From contig CAKOQM010000010.1 of assembly GCA_934101275.1 (NCBI GenBank), forward strand, positions 1 through 34,462: a stretch of DNA of 34,462 nucleotides, written 5' to 3'. Both the position numbers and the translations under genes were made by a program. Positions 15,719 through 23,829 of the stretch are shown here, piece after piece; the stretch's first letter is position 1, and the number at the start of each line of letters is the position of its first letter. The notes under the pieces were generated by a model. It was given only the letters and a program-made list of their open reading frames with translations. It did not search any database and was not told the origin of the DNA. The DNA is from an uncultured Bacilli bacterium (GTDB lineage: Bacteria; Bacillota_I; Bacilli_A; RF39; UBA660).

Positions 15719-18159
15719 CCTAACCTTCCATTATTAAATGCATTCGTATATTCTTCTACAGAATAATGTTTTGCATCTTCATCATAGTAACTTGACATAT
15801 CTACGATTACATAAGACTTATCTACAAAAGCCATCTTTCGATAACTAATTCCTTTTGTATCAGGTGTATAAGGAGCACTTAACCCATTTGATTCAGCAGT
15901 AATATACGTTTGTTCTTCCTCGTTTACAGCAACCACTAGGACAACATGGCCATTACTTACTAAGACATCACCCACCTGAGCAATATATGAACCATCCATA
16001 TTGTGATTTGTACCATAATTTTTCATATTTGAAGATCCACCAAAGGACACCTTCAAGCCGCCATTATGAAGAACCCAGTAAACAAAAGCTGAACAATCTG
16101 GTCCATAATGAGTATATGGCCCACAGATACTGTCTTTACAGCTAACAGAATAAGAACCAATCGGTGTTCCCCATTGAGGGTCAGCTCCAAATAAATTTGA
16201 AGTGGCTCTTCCTACACCTTTAATAGCGCCATGTCCTCCACCATAAGTATATGGAATTCGCACATTAAATTGCTGCATATAATTAATTAATGTTGTAGCT
16301 GATGTGGCCACACCAGCACGTGTACCAACACCCTTACTTACCACATTATCATAAATAGTATCATTTAAATCTTGAAGAGAAAGACCATTCTTTGTTAGAA
16401 AATCACCAAGTGGTTCTTTCATCATACTGTCAGGAATATCTGTATTGGCATCCGTTTCAATATTGGAACCTATACATACCGTTCCGCTTAAATTAAATAT
16501 ATCTTTTCGATGAGCAAGATATTGTTTTCTTTGCCATTCGTGATAAGCATTTCTTTCTTCTTCAGTCGTTCTGATACACGAATCACTTCGTCCGACAACT
16601 TGACCGCTTGATCCATATTGAGCAGCACAATAGTAACTGCTACTACAACGAGAATAATCATTACCATATATCTTTTTCATATAGTAACAACCACCAAGGC
16701 CAGATTCTTTATCAGGATCAAAATTATACAACCACTCCCCTAAAGAAGAATAGCCTGTTATGACGGCATCGATATCATCTCTACGTGAAATCCAATTATA
16801 TAAAGATTCTACACCATCCATAAAAGTAGCAAAACCACTGCCACTGCCATCTTCATTACCATGACCATAACCATAGTAATTTTTCTTAGCGGTATCGTTG
16901 TTATTAGCTTTAAAAGAAGTTTCTTTTCTCGCAATAATGTAAATAAGTTCAGGATTGATCTTTTTATCTAATCCCATATCATAAATATCTCCAGCATGTG
17001 TAATAAAATCTTGAGCCCAACTAGCATAACTTCCAGAAGATAAAAAGTTCGTTACAGCCGAAATAAAGGCTTCTCTATCAAGTGGAGTGGCATCATACGG
17101 CATTGCTTCAGATGAACATTTCTGCGTAGGCAAATCATTTTTAGCAGTTTCTTTATCCATGGTCATATATTTAATATTTTGGCCATAGAAATATCTTAAG
17201 ATAAGGTTGTAATCATAACCATTTTCGTCACCTGTTTCCACATTATAACGCATAAGATTATAGGCGCCTACAACACTAAAACCGGTTGTTTCATCTTCAT
17301 GAAGCCAAGCCGCTTCAATAATATCATTTCCTTCATCGTCTTTAATAACATTTCCTTCATCGTCTTTTTTTGGCCAAGTTGTCCAACATCTTTCCCAAGT
17401 AGCATCCGTGTAATCTCCTTTTGGGTCATTACAAGGGCAATAGCTGTAAATATCATTAGCCACATAGTTATTTACAAAATCTCTTGAAATTTTCAATGTA
17501 TCTTTAGGATAAATTTTATATTCTTCTGAATTTTTTTCATACCAACAAAAATCAGATACATCCGCATTGGAAATAACATTATTGTTTTGATCCCCTAAAA
17601 TAATTCCTTTAGATTCTTGTAAAACTGTATCCAAGTATGGTACTGTTTCGGTATTTTTAGAAAGTTTTTTGTCACGATACGTCACATTACAATTACTTGC
17701 CACTGCTTCTGTACGAAGAGCAATCGTTAAAGCATAATAAACTTGAAAAATACCACTTTCATTTTCATGTTCTTGAATATCTTTTATATATTCTATGGCT
17801 GCACTCTTAACATAGGTTTCCATATCCATTTGAAGGCTGTAAGAAGTTTCATTTTCATTATATGGTTCATAATTTACGGTTACTGTTTTACATAACCCCT
17901 CTTTATAATAAGGTTCACTATTTCCTGTTGCTTCATTTACAATTGTCATAAAAATAACCAAAATCATTGTAGCTAAAATAATCCCCCCAACAATGATAAC
18001 AATTTTATACTTTCCTAAAAGAAGCTTTAATGCTATTTTATCGGCTTGGACATTAACTTTTTCTTTGGGAGGCTCCATTTCCATTTCAACAGGTAGTTGT
18101 TCGGATGAAGCAGGCTCTTTTTGGGCTTGTTCTTCTAAATTTTCATTTTCTTCATCCAT
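15715..18159 (-). CDS. Three-domain, membrane-anchored CwlT-like wall hydrolase
   Basis: About 814 residues. An acidic cytoplasmic N-terminus leads to one helix (IVIIVGGIILATMILVIFMTI, about 52-72). A SpoIID/LytB-like stretch follows (METYVKSAA, then ALTIALRTEA, then LQESKGIIL). Next is a lysozyme-like/GH73-type domain with INPELIYIIARKETSFK (candidate catalytic Glu near 411). The C-terminal NlpC/P60 domain has GPDCSAFVYW (Cys near 686) and NGHVVLVV (His near 737). Muramidase plus NlpC/P60 is the architecture of CwlT, which opens the wall for conjugative type IV machines in Gram-positive bacteria; the SpoIID-like part is extra. I chose ATG 18159 because GGTGGTG lies six bases upstream; GTG 18171 would overlap that site. 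It is the first gene of the upstream module. Confidence 0.8.
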   Translation of the reverse strand: MDEENENLEEQAQKEPASSEQLPVEMEMEPPKEKVNVQADKIALKLLLGKYKIVIIVGGIILATMILVIFMTIVNEATGNSEPYYKEGLCKTVTVNYEPYNENETSYSLQMDMETYVKSAAIEYIKDIQEHENESGIFQVYYALTIALRTEAVASNCNVTYRDKKLSKNTETVPYLDTVLQESKGIILGDQNNNVISNADVSDFCWYEKNSEEYKIYPKDTLKISRDFVNNYVANDIYSYCPCNDPKGDYTDATWERCWTTWPKKDDEGNVIKDDEGNDIIEAAWLHEDETTGFSVVGAYNLMRYNVETGDENGYDYNLILRYFYGQNIKYMTMDKETAKNDLPTQKCSSEAMPYDATPLDREAFISAVTNFLSSGSYASWAQDFITHAGDIYDMGLDKKINPELIYIIARKETSFKANNNDTAKKNYYGYGHGNEDGSGSGFATFMDGVESLYNWISRRDDIDAVITGYSSLGEWLYNFDPDKESGLGGCYYMKKIYGNDYSRCSSSYYCAAQYGSSGQVVGRSDSCIRTTEEERNAYHEWQRKQYLAHRKDIFNLSGTVCIGSNIETDANTDIPDSMMKEPLGDFLTKNGLSLQDLNDTIYDNVVSKGVGTRAGVATSATTLINYMQQFNVRIPYTYGGGHGAIKGVGRATSNLFGADPQWGTPIGSYSVSCKDSICGPYTHYGPDCSAFVYWVLHNGGLKVSFGGSSNMKNYGTNHNMDGSYIAQVGDVLVSNGHVVLVVAVNEEEQTYITAESNGLSAPYTPDTKGISYRKMAFVDKSYVIVDMSSYYDEDAKHYSVEEYTNAFNNGRLG

Positions 18160-18187
18160 AAAATACACCACCGTTTCTTCTTAATTA

Positions 18188-18216
18188 ATTCTATCAAATT
18201 TAAATATTGAAGTCCA
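18188..18216 (-). promoter_or_regulatory. Promoter of the wall-hydrolase/coupling-protein module
   Basis: On the minus strand TGGACT (18211-18216), a 17-base spacer and TAGAAT (18188-18193), with an extended -10 TGA directly before it. It lies between the terminator of the DUF368 gene and the hydrolase start. Confidence 0.65.
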
Positions 18217-18217
18217 T

Positions 18218-18249
18218 AAAAAAACTTATCTCTTTTTACAAGACAAGTT
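18218..18249 (-). terminator. Intrinsic terminator of the mutY-DUF368 unit
   Basis: On the minus strand AACTTGTCTT pairs with GAGATAAGTT (18240-18249 with 18223-18232; two G-U pairs, loop of seven) and is followed by a run of seven Ts. The hairpin includes the last codons and stop of the DUF368 gene. Confidence 0.8.
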
Positions 18250-19131
18250 TTTATTAGCTAAAATACTTTTTAATTTTTGAAGTCCTAAAATAATAAGTCC
18301 TCCTAAAATAAAGTAAAGTAAGGAAAACGTTTGAATACTCATTGGTTCGTGATACGCTTGTAAAGTAGTTGGACCCATAACAATGGCATACAAAGAACCT
18401 ATCATCAAGCCAAGAATCAAATAAACGGTCGCACTTCTATATTTGGCTAACGCCACTTTAATTCCTTTAATAACGGTAACAATACCCGTTAACACACCTA
18501 AGCCAAAAATAATTAAAATAGGTAAATAACTAAAGTTTAAATGTAAAAATTCTTTAATCGCTGAGGTTATTGGAATATAAAGGCCAAAAATTAAAAGTAA
18601 GGTGGAACCACTAATACCTGGTAATACCATTGCTGATATGGCTACCATCGCGGCCACAAAAACATATAAAATAAGGCCAAAAGACAGGTTTGTAATATCT
18701 ACAATATTCGAAGAACCTGATATTGGATTAAAATAGGAAATAAGAAAAACAATTAAAACACCAATAAGTAAGAAAATTAAATTTTTATATTTTCCTTTTA
18801 AAACCCCTTTTTCTTCACCGATGATAAGAGGTAAAGAAAAAACAATAAACCCAAGAAAAACAGAACTTACTTCATAAATATGATTTTCAAATAAACTCGT
18901 TAACACTAAGATAGCTAAAACCATACCAATAATCCAACCGATACCTAATTTAATTAAGAAAAATAAGGCATCTTTCTTTTCTTTTTTACTACCAAAAACC
19001 AAATTATTAAGAGAATTAATAAACTGGTCATAAAAGCCTAAAATAAAGGCTACCGTTCCACCACTGACACCTGGAACACTATCGGCAAGGGCCATGCAAA
19101 AACCCCGAAAACCATTGACTAAATAATTCAT
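18226..19131 (-). CDS. DUF368 family polyprenyl-phosphate transporter
   Basis: A 301-residue polytopic membrane protein. The signature GFCMALADSVPGVSGGTVAFILGFYD (about 10-35) and an internal second copy, MVLPGISGSTLLLIFGLY (about 162-179), identify DUF368. The two PGxSG loops reflect the inverted-repeat fold. Members of this family have been shown to return undecaprenyl phosphate across the membrane for envelope synthesis. AGAGAGG precedes the ATG. It starts 30 bases after mutY on the same strand and is probably co-transcribed with it. Confidence 0.9.
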   Translation of the reverse strand: MNYLVNGFRGFCMALADSVPGVSGGTVAFILGFYDQFINSLNNLVFGSKKEKKDALFFLIKLGIGWIIGMVLAILVLTSLFENHIYEVSSVFLGFIVFSLPLIIGEEKGVLKGKYKNLIFLLIGVLIVFLISYFNPISGSSNIVDITNLSFGLILYVFVAAMVAISAMVLPGISGSTLLLIFGLYIPITSAIKEFLHLNFSYLPILIIFGLGVLTGIVTVIKGIKVALAKYRSATVYLILGLMIGSLYAIVMGPTTLQAYHEPMSIQTFSLLYFILGGLIILGLQKLKSILANKNLSCKKR

Positions 19132-19161
19132 ATGAACATTCCTCTCTGCTAAAAGTATACA

Positions 19162-20184
19162 CTAATCTAATATTTTTAGAAAGACTTTTTTGTAAGCAGT
19201 TGGCATAGAATAGACAGTGTCTAATTCATCTTTAGAAACCAATAGCTCTTTGGAAGGTTTCTTTAGAAGTTCCACAAGATAAACTTGCATATTCCATATA
19301 ATATGGGAGAAGGTATGACTCACCTTTCCTTTATATGTAATGCACTTTATATTAAAGGAGGTTTGACTCTTAATTTCTTCTTCATCTAAGTGGCCTTTTA
19401 AGCTATAAAAAGCATACATTCCTTTTAAAAGCTTCTCTTCTCTTTTATAGATGACATACTTATTTTGATAACGAAAAACAAGCATCGTTAAATCTTCTTC
19501 TTTTTTAACACTTTTCTTCGCCTTTACAGGATACAAAGAAACGCTTTCATGATGATAAGCTCCACAACATTTATTTAAAGGACACTTTTCACATAAGGGC
19601 GTTTTTTTAGAAGAACACAGAGTAGCGCCAAGTTCTATAAAAGCTTCGGTAAAATCCCTTGTTTGACCCTTTTGCATAAGAACTCTTAATTTTTCCGTAT
19701 ACTCTTTTAAAAGTTTTGGTTTACTTATATCACCCTTTTCTTCATAAACACGTGATAACACTCGTTTTACATTACCATCAATAGCTGGTTCTAACTCATC
19801 ATAACAAATAGATAAGATAGCCCCAACCGTATAAGGCCCTAAACCAGGAAGCGTTTCTAAAAGACTCTTATCATCCGGTAAATTCGTGTAATCTAAAGAA
19901 ACTAACTTTTGGGCACATTTTTGCAAATTTAAAGCCCGATGATAATACCCTAAGCCTTCCCAAAGTTTCAAAACTTTCTCGGTATCTATCTTAGAAAGAC
20001 TCACTAAATCAGGACAGACCTTCAAAAATTTTTCATAATAAGAAATAACCGTTTGAACTCCCGTTTGTTGAAGCATAACTTCGCTTAACCAAATTTTATA
20101 AGCATCTTTCGTTTTACGCCATGGTAAATCCCTTTTATTTTCTTGGTACCAATTAAGTAAACTTAAAATATCTTTTTCTGTCAT
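19162..20184 (-). CDS. mutY: A/G-specific adenine DNA glycosylase
   Basis: A 340-residue MutY, which removes adenine mispaired with 8-oxoguanine. The HhH-GPD domain begins LPWRKTKDAYKIWLSEVMLQQTGV (about 19-42). The helix-hairpin-helix is LPGLGPYTVGAILSI, followed by the catalytic aspartate in EPAIDGNVKRVLSR. The iron-sulfur loop has four cysteines near 191-207 with spacing C-x7-C-x2-C-x5-C, one residue more than the usual x6 in the first gap. A C-terminal NUDIX-like recognition domain follows. Length is normal. A promoter TTTACA-17-TAAAAT lies upstream, divergent from the CPBP protease gene. Confidence 0.95.
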   Translation of the reverse strand: MTEKDILSLLNWYQENKRDLPWRKTKDAYKIWLSEVMLQQTGVQTVISYYEKFLKVCPDLVSLSKIDTEKVLKLWEGLGYYHRALNLQKCAQKLVSLDYTNLPDDKSLLETLPGLGPYTVGAILSICYDELEPAIDGNVKRVLSRVYEEKGDISKPKLLKEYTEKLRVLMQKGQTRDFTEAFIELGATLCSSKKTPLCEKCPLNKCCGAYHHESVSLYPVKAKKSVKKEEDLTMLVFRYQNKYVIYKREEKLLKGMYAFYSLKGHLDEEEIKSQTSFNIKCITYKGKVSHTFSHIIWNMQVYLVELLKKPSKELLVSKDELDTVYSMPTAYKKVFLKILD

Positions 20185-20202
20185 AAACTACCTCGCCTCT
20201 AA

Positions 20203-20231
20203 ATTTTAAAAGAAAATAAATTAATTGTAAA
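20203..20231 (-). promoter_or_regulatory. Promoter of mutY
   Basis: On the minus strand TTTACA (20226-20231), 17 bases, then TAAAAT (20203-20208). Confidence 0.7.
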
Positions 20232-20246
20232 GCTTAGACATGCAAA

Positions 20247-20275
20247 TTGAATTATTATTTTCTTTATGTTATATT
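20247..20275 (+). promoter_or_regulatory. Promoter of the CPBP protease-metallophosphoesterase pair
   Basis: TTGAAT (20247-20252), a 17-base spacer ending in an extended TGT, and TATATT (20270-20275). It is divergent from the mutY promoter across about 15 bases. Confidence 0.75.
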
Positions 20276-20301
20276 TTTAATAGAAAGGCAGTGAACTTAC
20301 T

Positions 20302-21027
20302 GTGAAAAAAATTAATTTTAAAGAACTTCTTAAAGCAATCCTAATTATCGTATCTTATCTTATTTTTTTACCTTTTTGTGTTTCTTTTTTCTGTTCTTTA
20401 GTAGGACTTGATTTAAAAAATACGAGTATTTATTTAGTAGCTAATTTAGCCGTTTATCTAATTGCTTTACTATTTCTTATCTTCTATCATTTAAAAAGCT
20501 TGAAAAAAGATGCTCAAAATTTTAAAAATAACTTTAAAGAATGCTTTATGGTTGCCCTTAAAAACTATGGTAAATCTTTGGTTTTAACCGCAGCTTGTAA
20601 TTTACTTTTAGTGAGTTTAACAGGAGGTATCGCAGAAAACGAAAGTGCTAATCGGAGTGTAATTACTCTTTATCCCCTTTTTTCAATTCTTACTATGGTA
20701 TTTATGGGTCCTTTTATTGAAGAACTTATTTTTAGAAAAAGTATGGATAAAGCTTTCAATGATAAGAAATATTTTCTTATTCTTTCTTCTTTACTATTTG
20801 GAGGTGCCCATATCCTTATTTCTTTAGATTTTAGTTCATTAGAAACTTTTTTAAGTAGTCTTTTTAATATCAATAATCTATTTATTATTCCTTATAGTAT
20901 CATGGGTTATATCCTTGCCAAATCTTATAAGGATACCGATTCTATTTTTACAAGCACACTGATGCACATGTTTAATAATGGACTTGCCGTTATTTTTGCT
21001 ATTATAGGAGCTTTCTATGGCGTCTGA
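20302..21027 (+). CDS. CPBP family intramembrane metalloprotease
   Basis: A 241-residue polytopic membrane protein of the CPBP (CAAX/Abi) family. The three motifs are present: FIEELIFR (about 139-146, the EExxxR signature), FGGAHI (about 169-174) and TLMHMFNN (about 221-228). Several helices precede them. Family members are glutamate/histidine-dependent membrane proteases; the substrate is unknown. The start codon is GTG, with only a modest GAAAGG upstream. The 3' end overlaps the metallophosphoesterase by 11 bases, so the two are co-translated. Confidence 0.85.
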   Translation: MKKINFKELLKAILIIVSYLIFLPFCVSFFCSLVGLDLKNTSIYLVANLAVYLIALLFLIFYHLKSLKKDAQNFKNNFKECFMVALKNYGKSLVLTAACNLLLVSLTGGIAENESANRSVITLYPLFSILTMVFMGPFIEELIFRKSMDKAFNDKKYFLILSSLLFGGAHILISLDFSSLETFLSSLFNINNLFIIPYSIMGYILAKSYKDTDSIFTSTLMHMFNNGLAVIFAIIGAFYGV

Positions 21028-21874
21028 GGAAATAAAAACAGAAAAGAAAAAAAGAAATCTTTTATTAAAGATATTCTTATGTTTTCTTTTTTTAATACTT
21101 ATCAGTATTTTTTATGCTTTTAAAATAGAACCGAAATGTCTTAAAGTAACCGAAACAGCTATCATAAATGAAAAATTACCAGAATCTTTTGATGGCCTTA
21201 AAATAGTTCAATTTTCGGATATTCATTTTGGTGTTTCGACAGGTGAAAAAGAACTCGAAAAAGTTATTAATAAAATAAACGAATTAAAACCTGATATTAT
21301 TACTTTTACAGGAGATTTATTTGATAGTTCCATTAATCTAACCGATGATAATATAAAATATTTAGAAGAAACGTTAAAGAAGTTGGACGCAAAACTTATA
21401 AAATTAGCGATTAAAGGAGATAGTGATTATTTAAATGAAAATGCCTTTACCTCTATTTTTCAAGAAGCTAATTTTAAGATATTAGAAAGTGAAAATATTC
21501 CTCTTTTTTATGAAGATGAAACGCCTATTTATATAGGTGGAATATCTTCTATTACCAAAAATAAATATGACTTAACTATAGCCTTAAAAAAAGATAATCC
21601 TAATTATTTACAAATATTTTTAGTTCATGAACCCATTTTATTTGATGAAGTGGCCAGTAATACGGATATGGTTTTGTCCGGTCATAGCATGGGAGGACTT
21701 ATTCGTTTACCTTTTTTAAGTTATTCTTTTGATAATACAGGTTCTTATCAAAAAGGAGCTTATCAAAATAAAAACTCCACTCTTTATGTAAGTGGAGGCA
21801 TTGGCACAACAAAAATAAATGCAAGATTTTTAAATATTCCTGAAATTAATTTATACCGGTTATATCATTCCTGA
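21017..21874 (+). CDS. Membrane-anchored metallophosphoesterase with altered metal motifs
   Basis: A 285-residue YkuE-like calcineurin-type phosphoesterase. A membrane helix (about 14-34) is followed by the first two motifs intact: QFSDIHFG (DxH) and FTGDLFD (GD). The third motif, usually GNHDY, reads GDSDY. The last, usually GHTHGGQIRLP, reads GHSMGGLIRLP. The motif-3 Asn and His and the second His of the final motif are thus missing, although the surrounding fold is kept. It may bind one metal, use different residues or be non-catalytic. It overlaps the CPBP gene and ends inside a terminator. Confidence 0.85.
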   Translation: MASEEIKTEKKKRNLLLKIFLCFLFLILISIFYAFKIEPKCLKVTETAIINEKLPESFDGLKIVQFSDIHFGVSTGEKELEKVINKINELKPDIITFTGDLFDSSINLTDDNIKYLEETLKKLDAKLIKLAIKGDSDYLNENAFTSIFQEANFKILESENIPLFYEDETPIYIGGISSITKNKYDLTIALKKDNPNYLQIFLVHEPILFDEVASNTDMVLSGHSMGGLIRLPFLSYSFDNTGSYQKGAYQNKNSTLYVSGGIGTTKINARFLNIPEINLYRLYHS

Positions 21875-21898
21875 AAGCTTCAAAAAGAAGCTTTTTTT
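21874..21898 (+). terminator. Intrinsic terminator after the metallophosphoesterase
   Basis: Perfect 8-bp stem AAAGCTTC/GAAGCTTT (21874-21881 with 21887-21894), five-base loop, then a T run to 21898. Confidence 0.85.
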
Positions 21899-23213
21899 AA
21901 TACAAATCTTCCATCTTATAATATTCATAAGAACTTTTACCGATAGCAAAAGCTATATATCCTTTTTCTTGATATTTTAAAGAATCTCTTTCACATAAAG
22001 CTCGGTAAATTTGACCTTCCTCATCTTTATAAACAATTTCTTTTACGGTCGAGGTATCATCACTTATAAAAAGTGGTCGTGCTTCTTCTGTAAAAGTATA
22101 ATCTGTGTACATTTTTGTATTGTATTTAGGTTTAAATGAACTATTAATATAAGGTACAAATTGCTTTTTTCTTATAACTTTCTCTTCTTTTACTTCCTCT
22201 TTAGGTTCTTCTTTGTATTCTAAAGATAAGACGGGTTTTCGAATTTCCTTCATATCTGTAAAAGAATATTTTTCATCTTTAGATAGGTAATCATAAATTT
22301 CTTCAATAGACATATCTAAATTAGGAATATTTAAGTTTTCATAAACATCTTGAATATCTTTATCCGTAATTTGTTCTAAACGAGTAGCCTCGTTACTAAA
22401 ACATTGAATTTTTAAAATACATTCATTATAGAAAGAAACCTCACTTTCCGTAATTATTTCTTCTTGTAAAACTTTATATTTTAGTTTATTTATCTTAACA
22501 CGGTTTTCATCCATTCCTTCATAAAGCTTTTTTATGTAACTATCTAAATTTTTTCGACGCTTTTCCACAATTTCTCTATCAATACGGTCTTCTTTTGTCG
22601 GAAGAGCAAGCACAGGTGGCTCTTTATCGGGCAAAGATAAAATTTCTTCTTTTACTTCCTCTTCTTTAGGCATAACATAAGAATCTAGGGCATCTTCTAA
22701 AGAAACCTCTTTGAAAAGATTTTCAAAACTATTTTGTTCTTCCTTTTTAAATAGACTCTGAATGTAAGTAACATACGCTTCTTTTGTTTCCGTATCTCCA
22801 CAATCTCTTAAAAGTGGAAGAGGATTCGCAGTTAAAGATTCATTTGTTTGAAAAAGCTTTTGATAGTAATGATTTAAATTTTCTAAAACACTATTTAAAG
22901 AACCAAAGACATCCTTAGCCACACTCTTTTTTAATGTAATATCAAAGTGACCTTTTAAAATATTTTCAAAATGTTCATGAAAAACAATAATAGCATTTAA
23001 AAGTTTTTGATAATCTTTTAAATCTTTCACATCATAGGAAGTATTAAGTTTATTAAAAATATTTTGGAGCATTTCATATAAAAAAGCTTCTTTATCATCT
23101 GGACGTGGCATCTCATAAAAGATATTTTTAAGAGTCGTTATCTTTTCTTCGGTCATTTCACCTTGTTTACATACTTTTATAAATTCTTGATATATTTCGT
23201 TAAATCTGTTCAT
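21897..23213 (-). CDS. Hypothetical 438-residue cytoplasmic protein
   Basis: Not recognised. The protein has no signal peptide or membrane helix and is strongly charged and mostly helical through about residue 310. It has a Glu/Lys-rich linker (EEPKEEVKEEK near 318-330), then a C-terminal part rich in Tyr/Phe (about 335-438) containing YKDEEGQIYRALCERDS. The translated sequence is compact and a good AAGGG ribosome site precedes the ATG, so the gene is real. It lies alone between a terminator and an extended -10 promoter, next to the coat-protein gene. A spore or cell-envelope role would be a guess. Confidence 0.7.
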   Translation of the reverse strand: MNRFNEIYQEFIKVCKQGEMTEEKITTLKNIFYEMPRPDDKEAFLYEMLQNIFNKLNTSYDVKDLKDYQKLLNAIIVFHEHFENILKGHFDITLKKSVAKDVFGSLNSVLENLNHYYQKLFQTNESLTANPLPLLRDCGDTETKEAYVTYIQSLFKKEEQNSFENLFKEVSLEDALDSYVMPKEEEVKEEILSLPDKEPPVLALPTKEDRIDREIVEKRRKNLDSYIKKLYEGMDENRVKINKLKYKVLQEEIITESEVSFYNECILKIQCFSNEATRLEQITDKDIQDVYENLNIPNLDMSIEEIYDYLSKDEKYSFTDMKEIRKPVLSLEYKEEPKEEVKEEKVIRKKQFVPYINSSFKPKYNTKMYTDYTFTEEARPLFISDDTSTVKEIVYKDEEGQIYRALCERDSLKYQEKGYIAFAIGKSSYEYYKMEDLY

Positions 23214-23238
23214 ACAATCCCTTACCTATTCTAGGAAA

Positions 23239-23247
23239 ATTATAGCA
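23239..23247 (-). promoter_or_regulatory. Extended -10 promoter of the 438-residue protein
   Basis: On the minus strand TGC followed directly by TATAAT (23239-23244). The -35 is weak, as is common with extended -10 promoters. Confidence 0.55.
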
Positions 23248-23283
23248 TAAAAGCCTTTTAAACAAAAGTTTTTTTAAACACAC

Positions 23284-23307
23284 AAAAACTGTTGAAAAAT
23301 CAACAGT
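23284..23307 (-). terminator. Intrinsic terminator of the coat-protein gene
   Basis: On the minus strand 8-bp stem ACTGTTGA/TCAACAGT (23300-23307 with 23288-23295), four-base loop, then TTTTTG. Confidence 0.85.
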
Positions 23308-23314
23308 CTTGCGA

Positions 23315-23725
23315 TTAAACACATTCTACATAGGTATCAGATAAACAACGGATAGCGCAGCAGCAAGATAAGTCCATAGTAAAAAATGAATTCGTTGCTA
23401 CATATGGATTTAAGCTTGACGTATCAGGATTGGTATCCAAAACACGACAAGTACAGCAATTGTTATCAACTTTTTCTACTCTGAAAACGGTTGAGGTTGT
23501 GCCACCTGAAACGGGATCTTTACTTGTTGGCATCGCAAAAGGTGTACCATTGGAACCACAAGTATAAAGTTCAATAGGTCTTGTATTACAAATTAAGCAA
23601 TTAGGACCTCCGCCTAAAACTGGTCTATCACATGAATCTAAGCAAGAGTCTGGACAAGCATTTTGTTGTAGTACTAAAATAACGTTTAGTATTTCCGCAA
23701 TGCAATTTGATGAAGTGTTACTCAT
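23315..23725 (-). CDS. CotY/CotZ-type spore coat protein
   Basis: A 136-residue Cys-rich protein of the CotY/CotZ/ExsY family, which self-assembles into the outer spore crust or exosporium. Family features are NTRPIELYTCGSNGTPFAMP (about 47-66) and STVFRVEKVDNNCCTCRVLD (about 77-96), with further CCCAIRC near the C-terminus. I placed the start at ATG 23725, seven bases after AAAGGGG. An upstream in-frame GTG (23752) would include the ribosome site. A sigma-K-like promoter stands upstream and a terminator downstream, so it is a monocistronic late sporulation gene. Confidence 0.88.
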   Translation of the reverse strand: MSNTSSNCIAEILNVILVLQQNACPDSCLDSCDRPVLGGGPNCLICNTRPIELYTCGSNGTPFAMPTSKDPVSGGTTSTVFRVEKVDNNCCTCRVLDTNPDTSSLNPYVATNSFFTMDLSCCCAIRCLSDTYVECV

Positions 23726-23755
23726 ATATATTCCCCTTTCCTCTATTCTCACTAT

Positions 23756-23782
23756 TAATTTATGTCAAATTTTATTTTTAGT
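23756..23782 (-). promoter_or_regulatory. Sigma-K-type promoter of the coat-protein gene
   Basis: On the minus strand the -10 CATAAATTA (23756-23764) matches CATANNNTA exactly. AC of the -35 (23781-23782) is 16 bases upstream, as the sigma-K consensus requires. The predicted start is about 25 bases before the ATG. CotY/CotZ genes are under sigma-K control in Bacillus. Confidence 0.65.
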
Positions 23783-23829
23783 GCATTTTTTTCCTTTATA
23801 GTGTATAATTTTTAAAGGGAGTTGATAGA

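Noticed and set aside
604..18159. Integrative conjugative element or conjugative plasmid region
   Set aside because: There is a coupling protein and a CwlT-like hydrolase but no relaxase, VirB4, integrase, oriT or attachment site in the window, and the motor genes are Tad-type.
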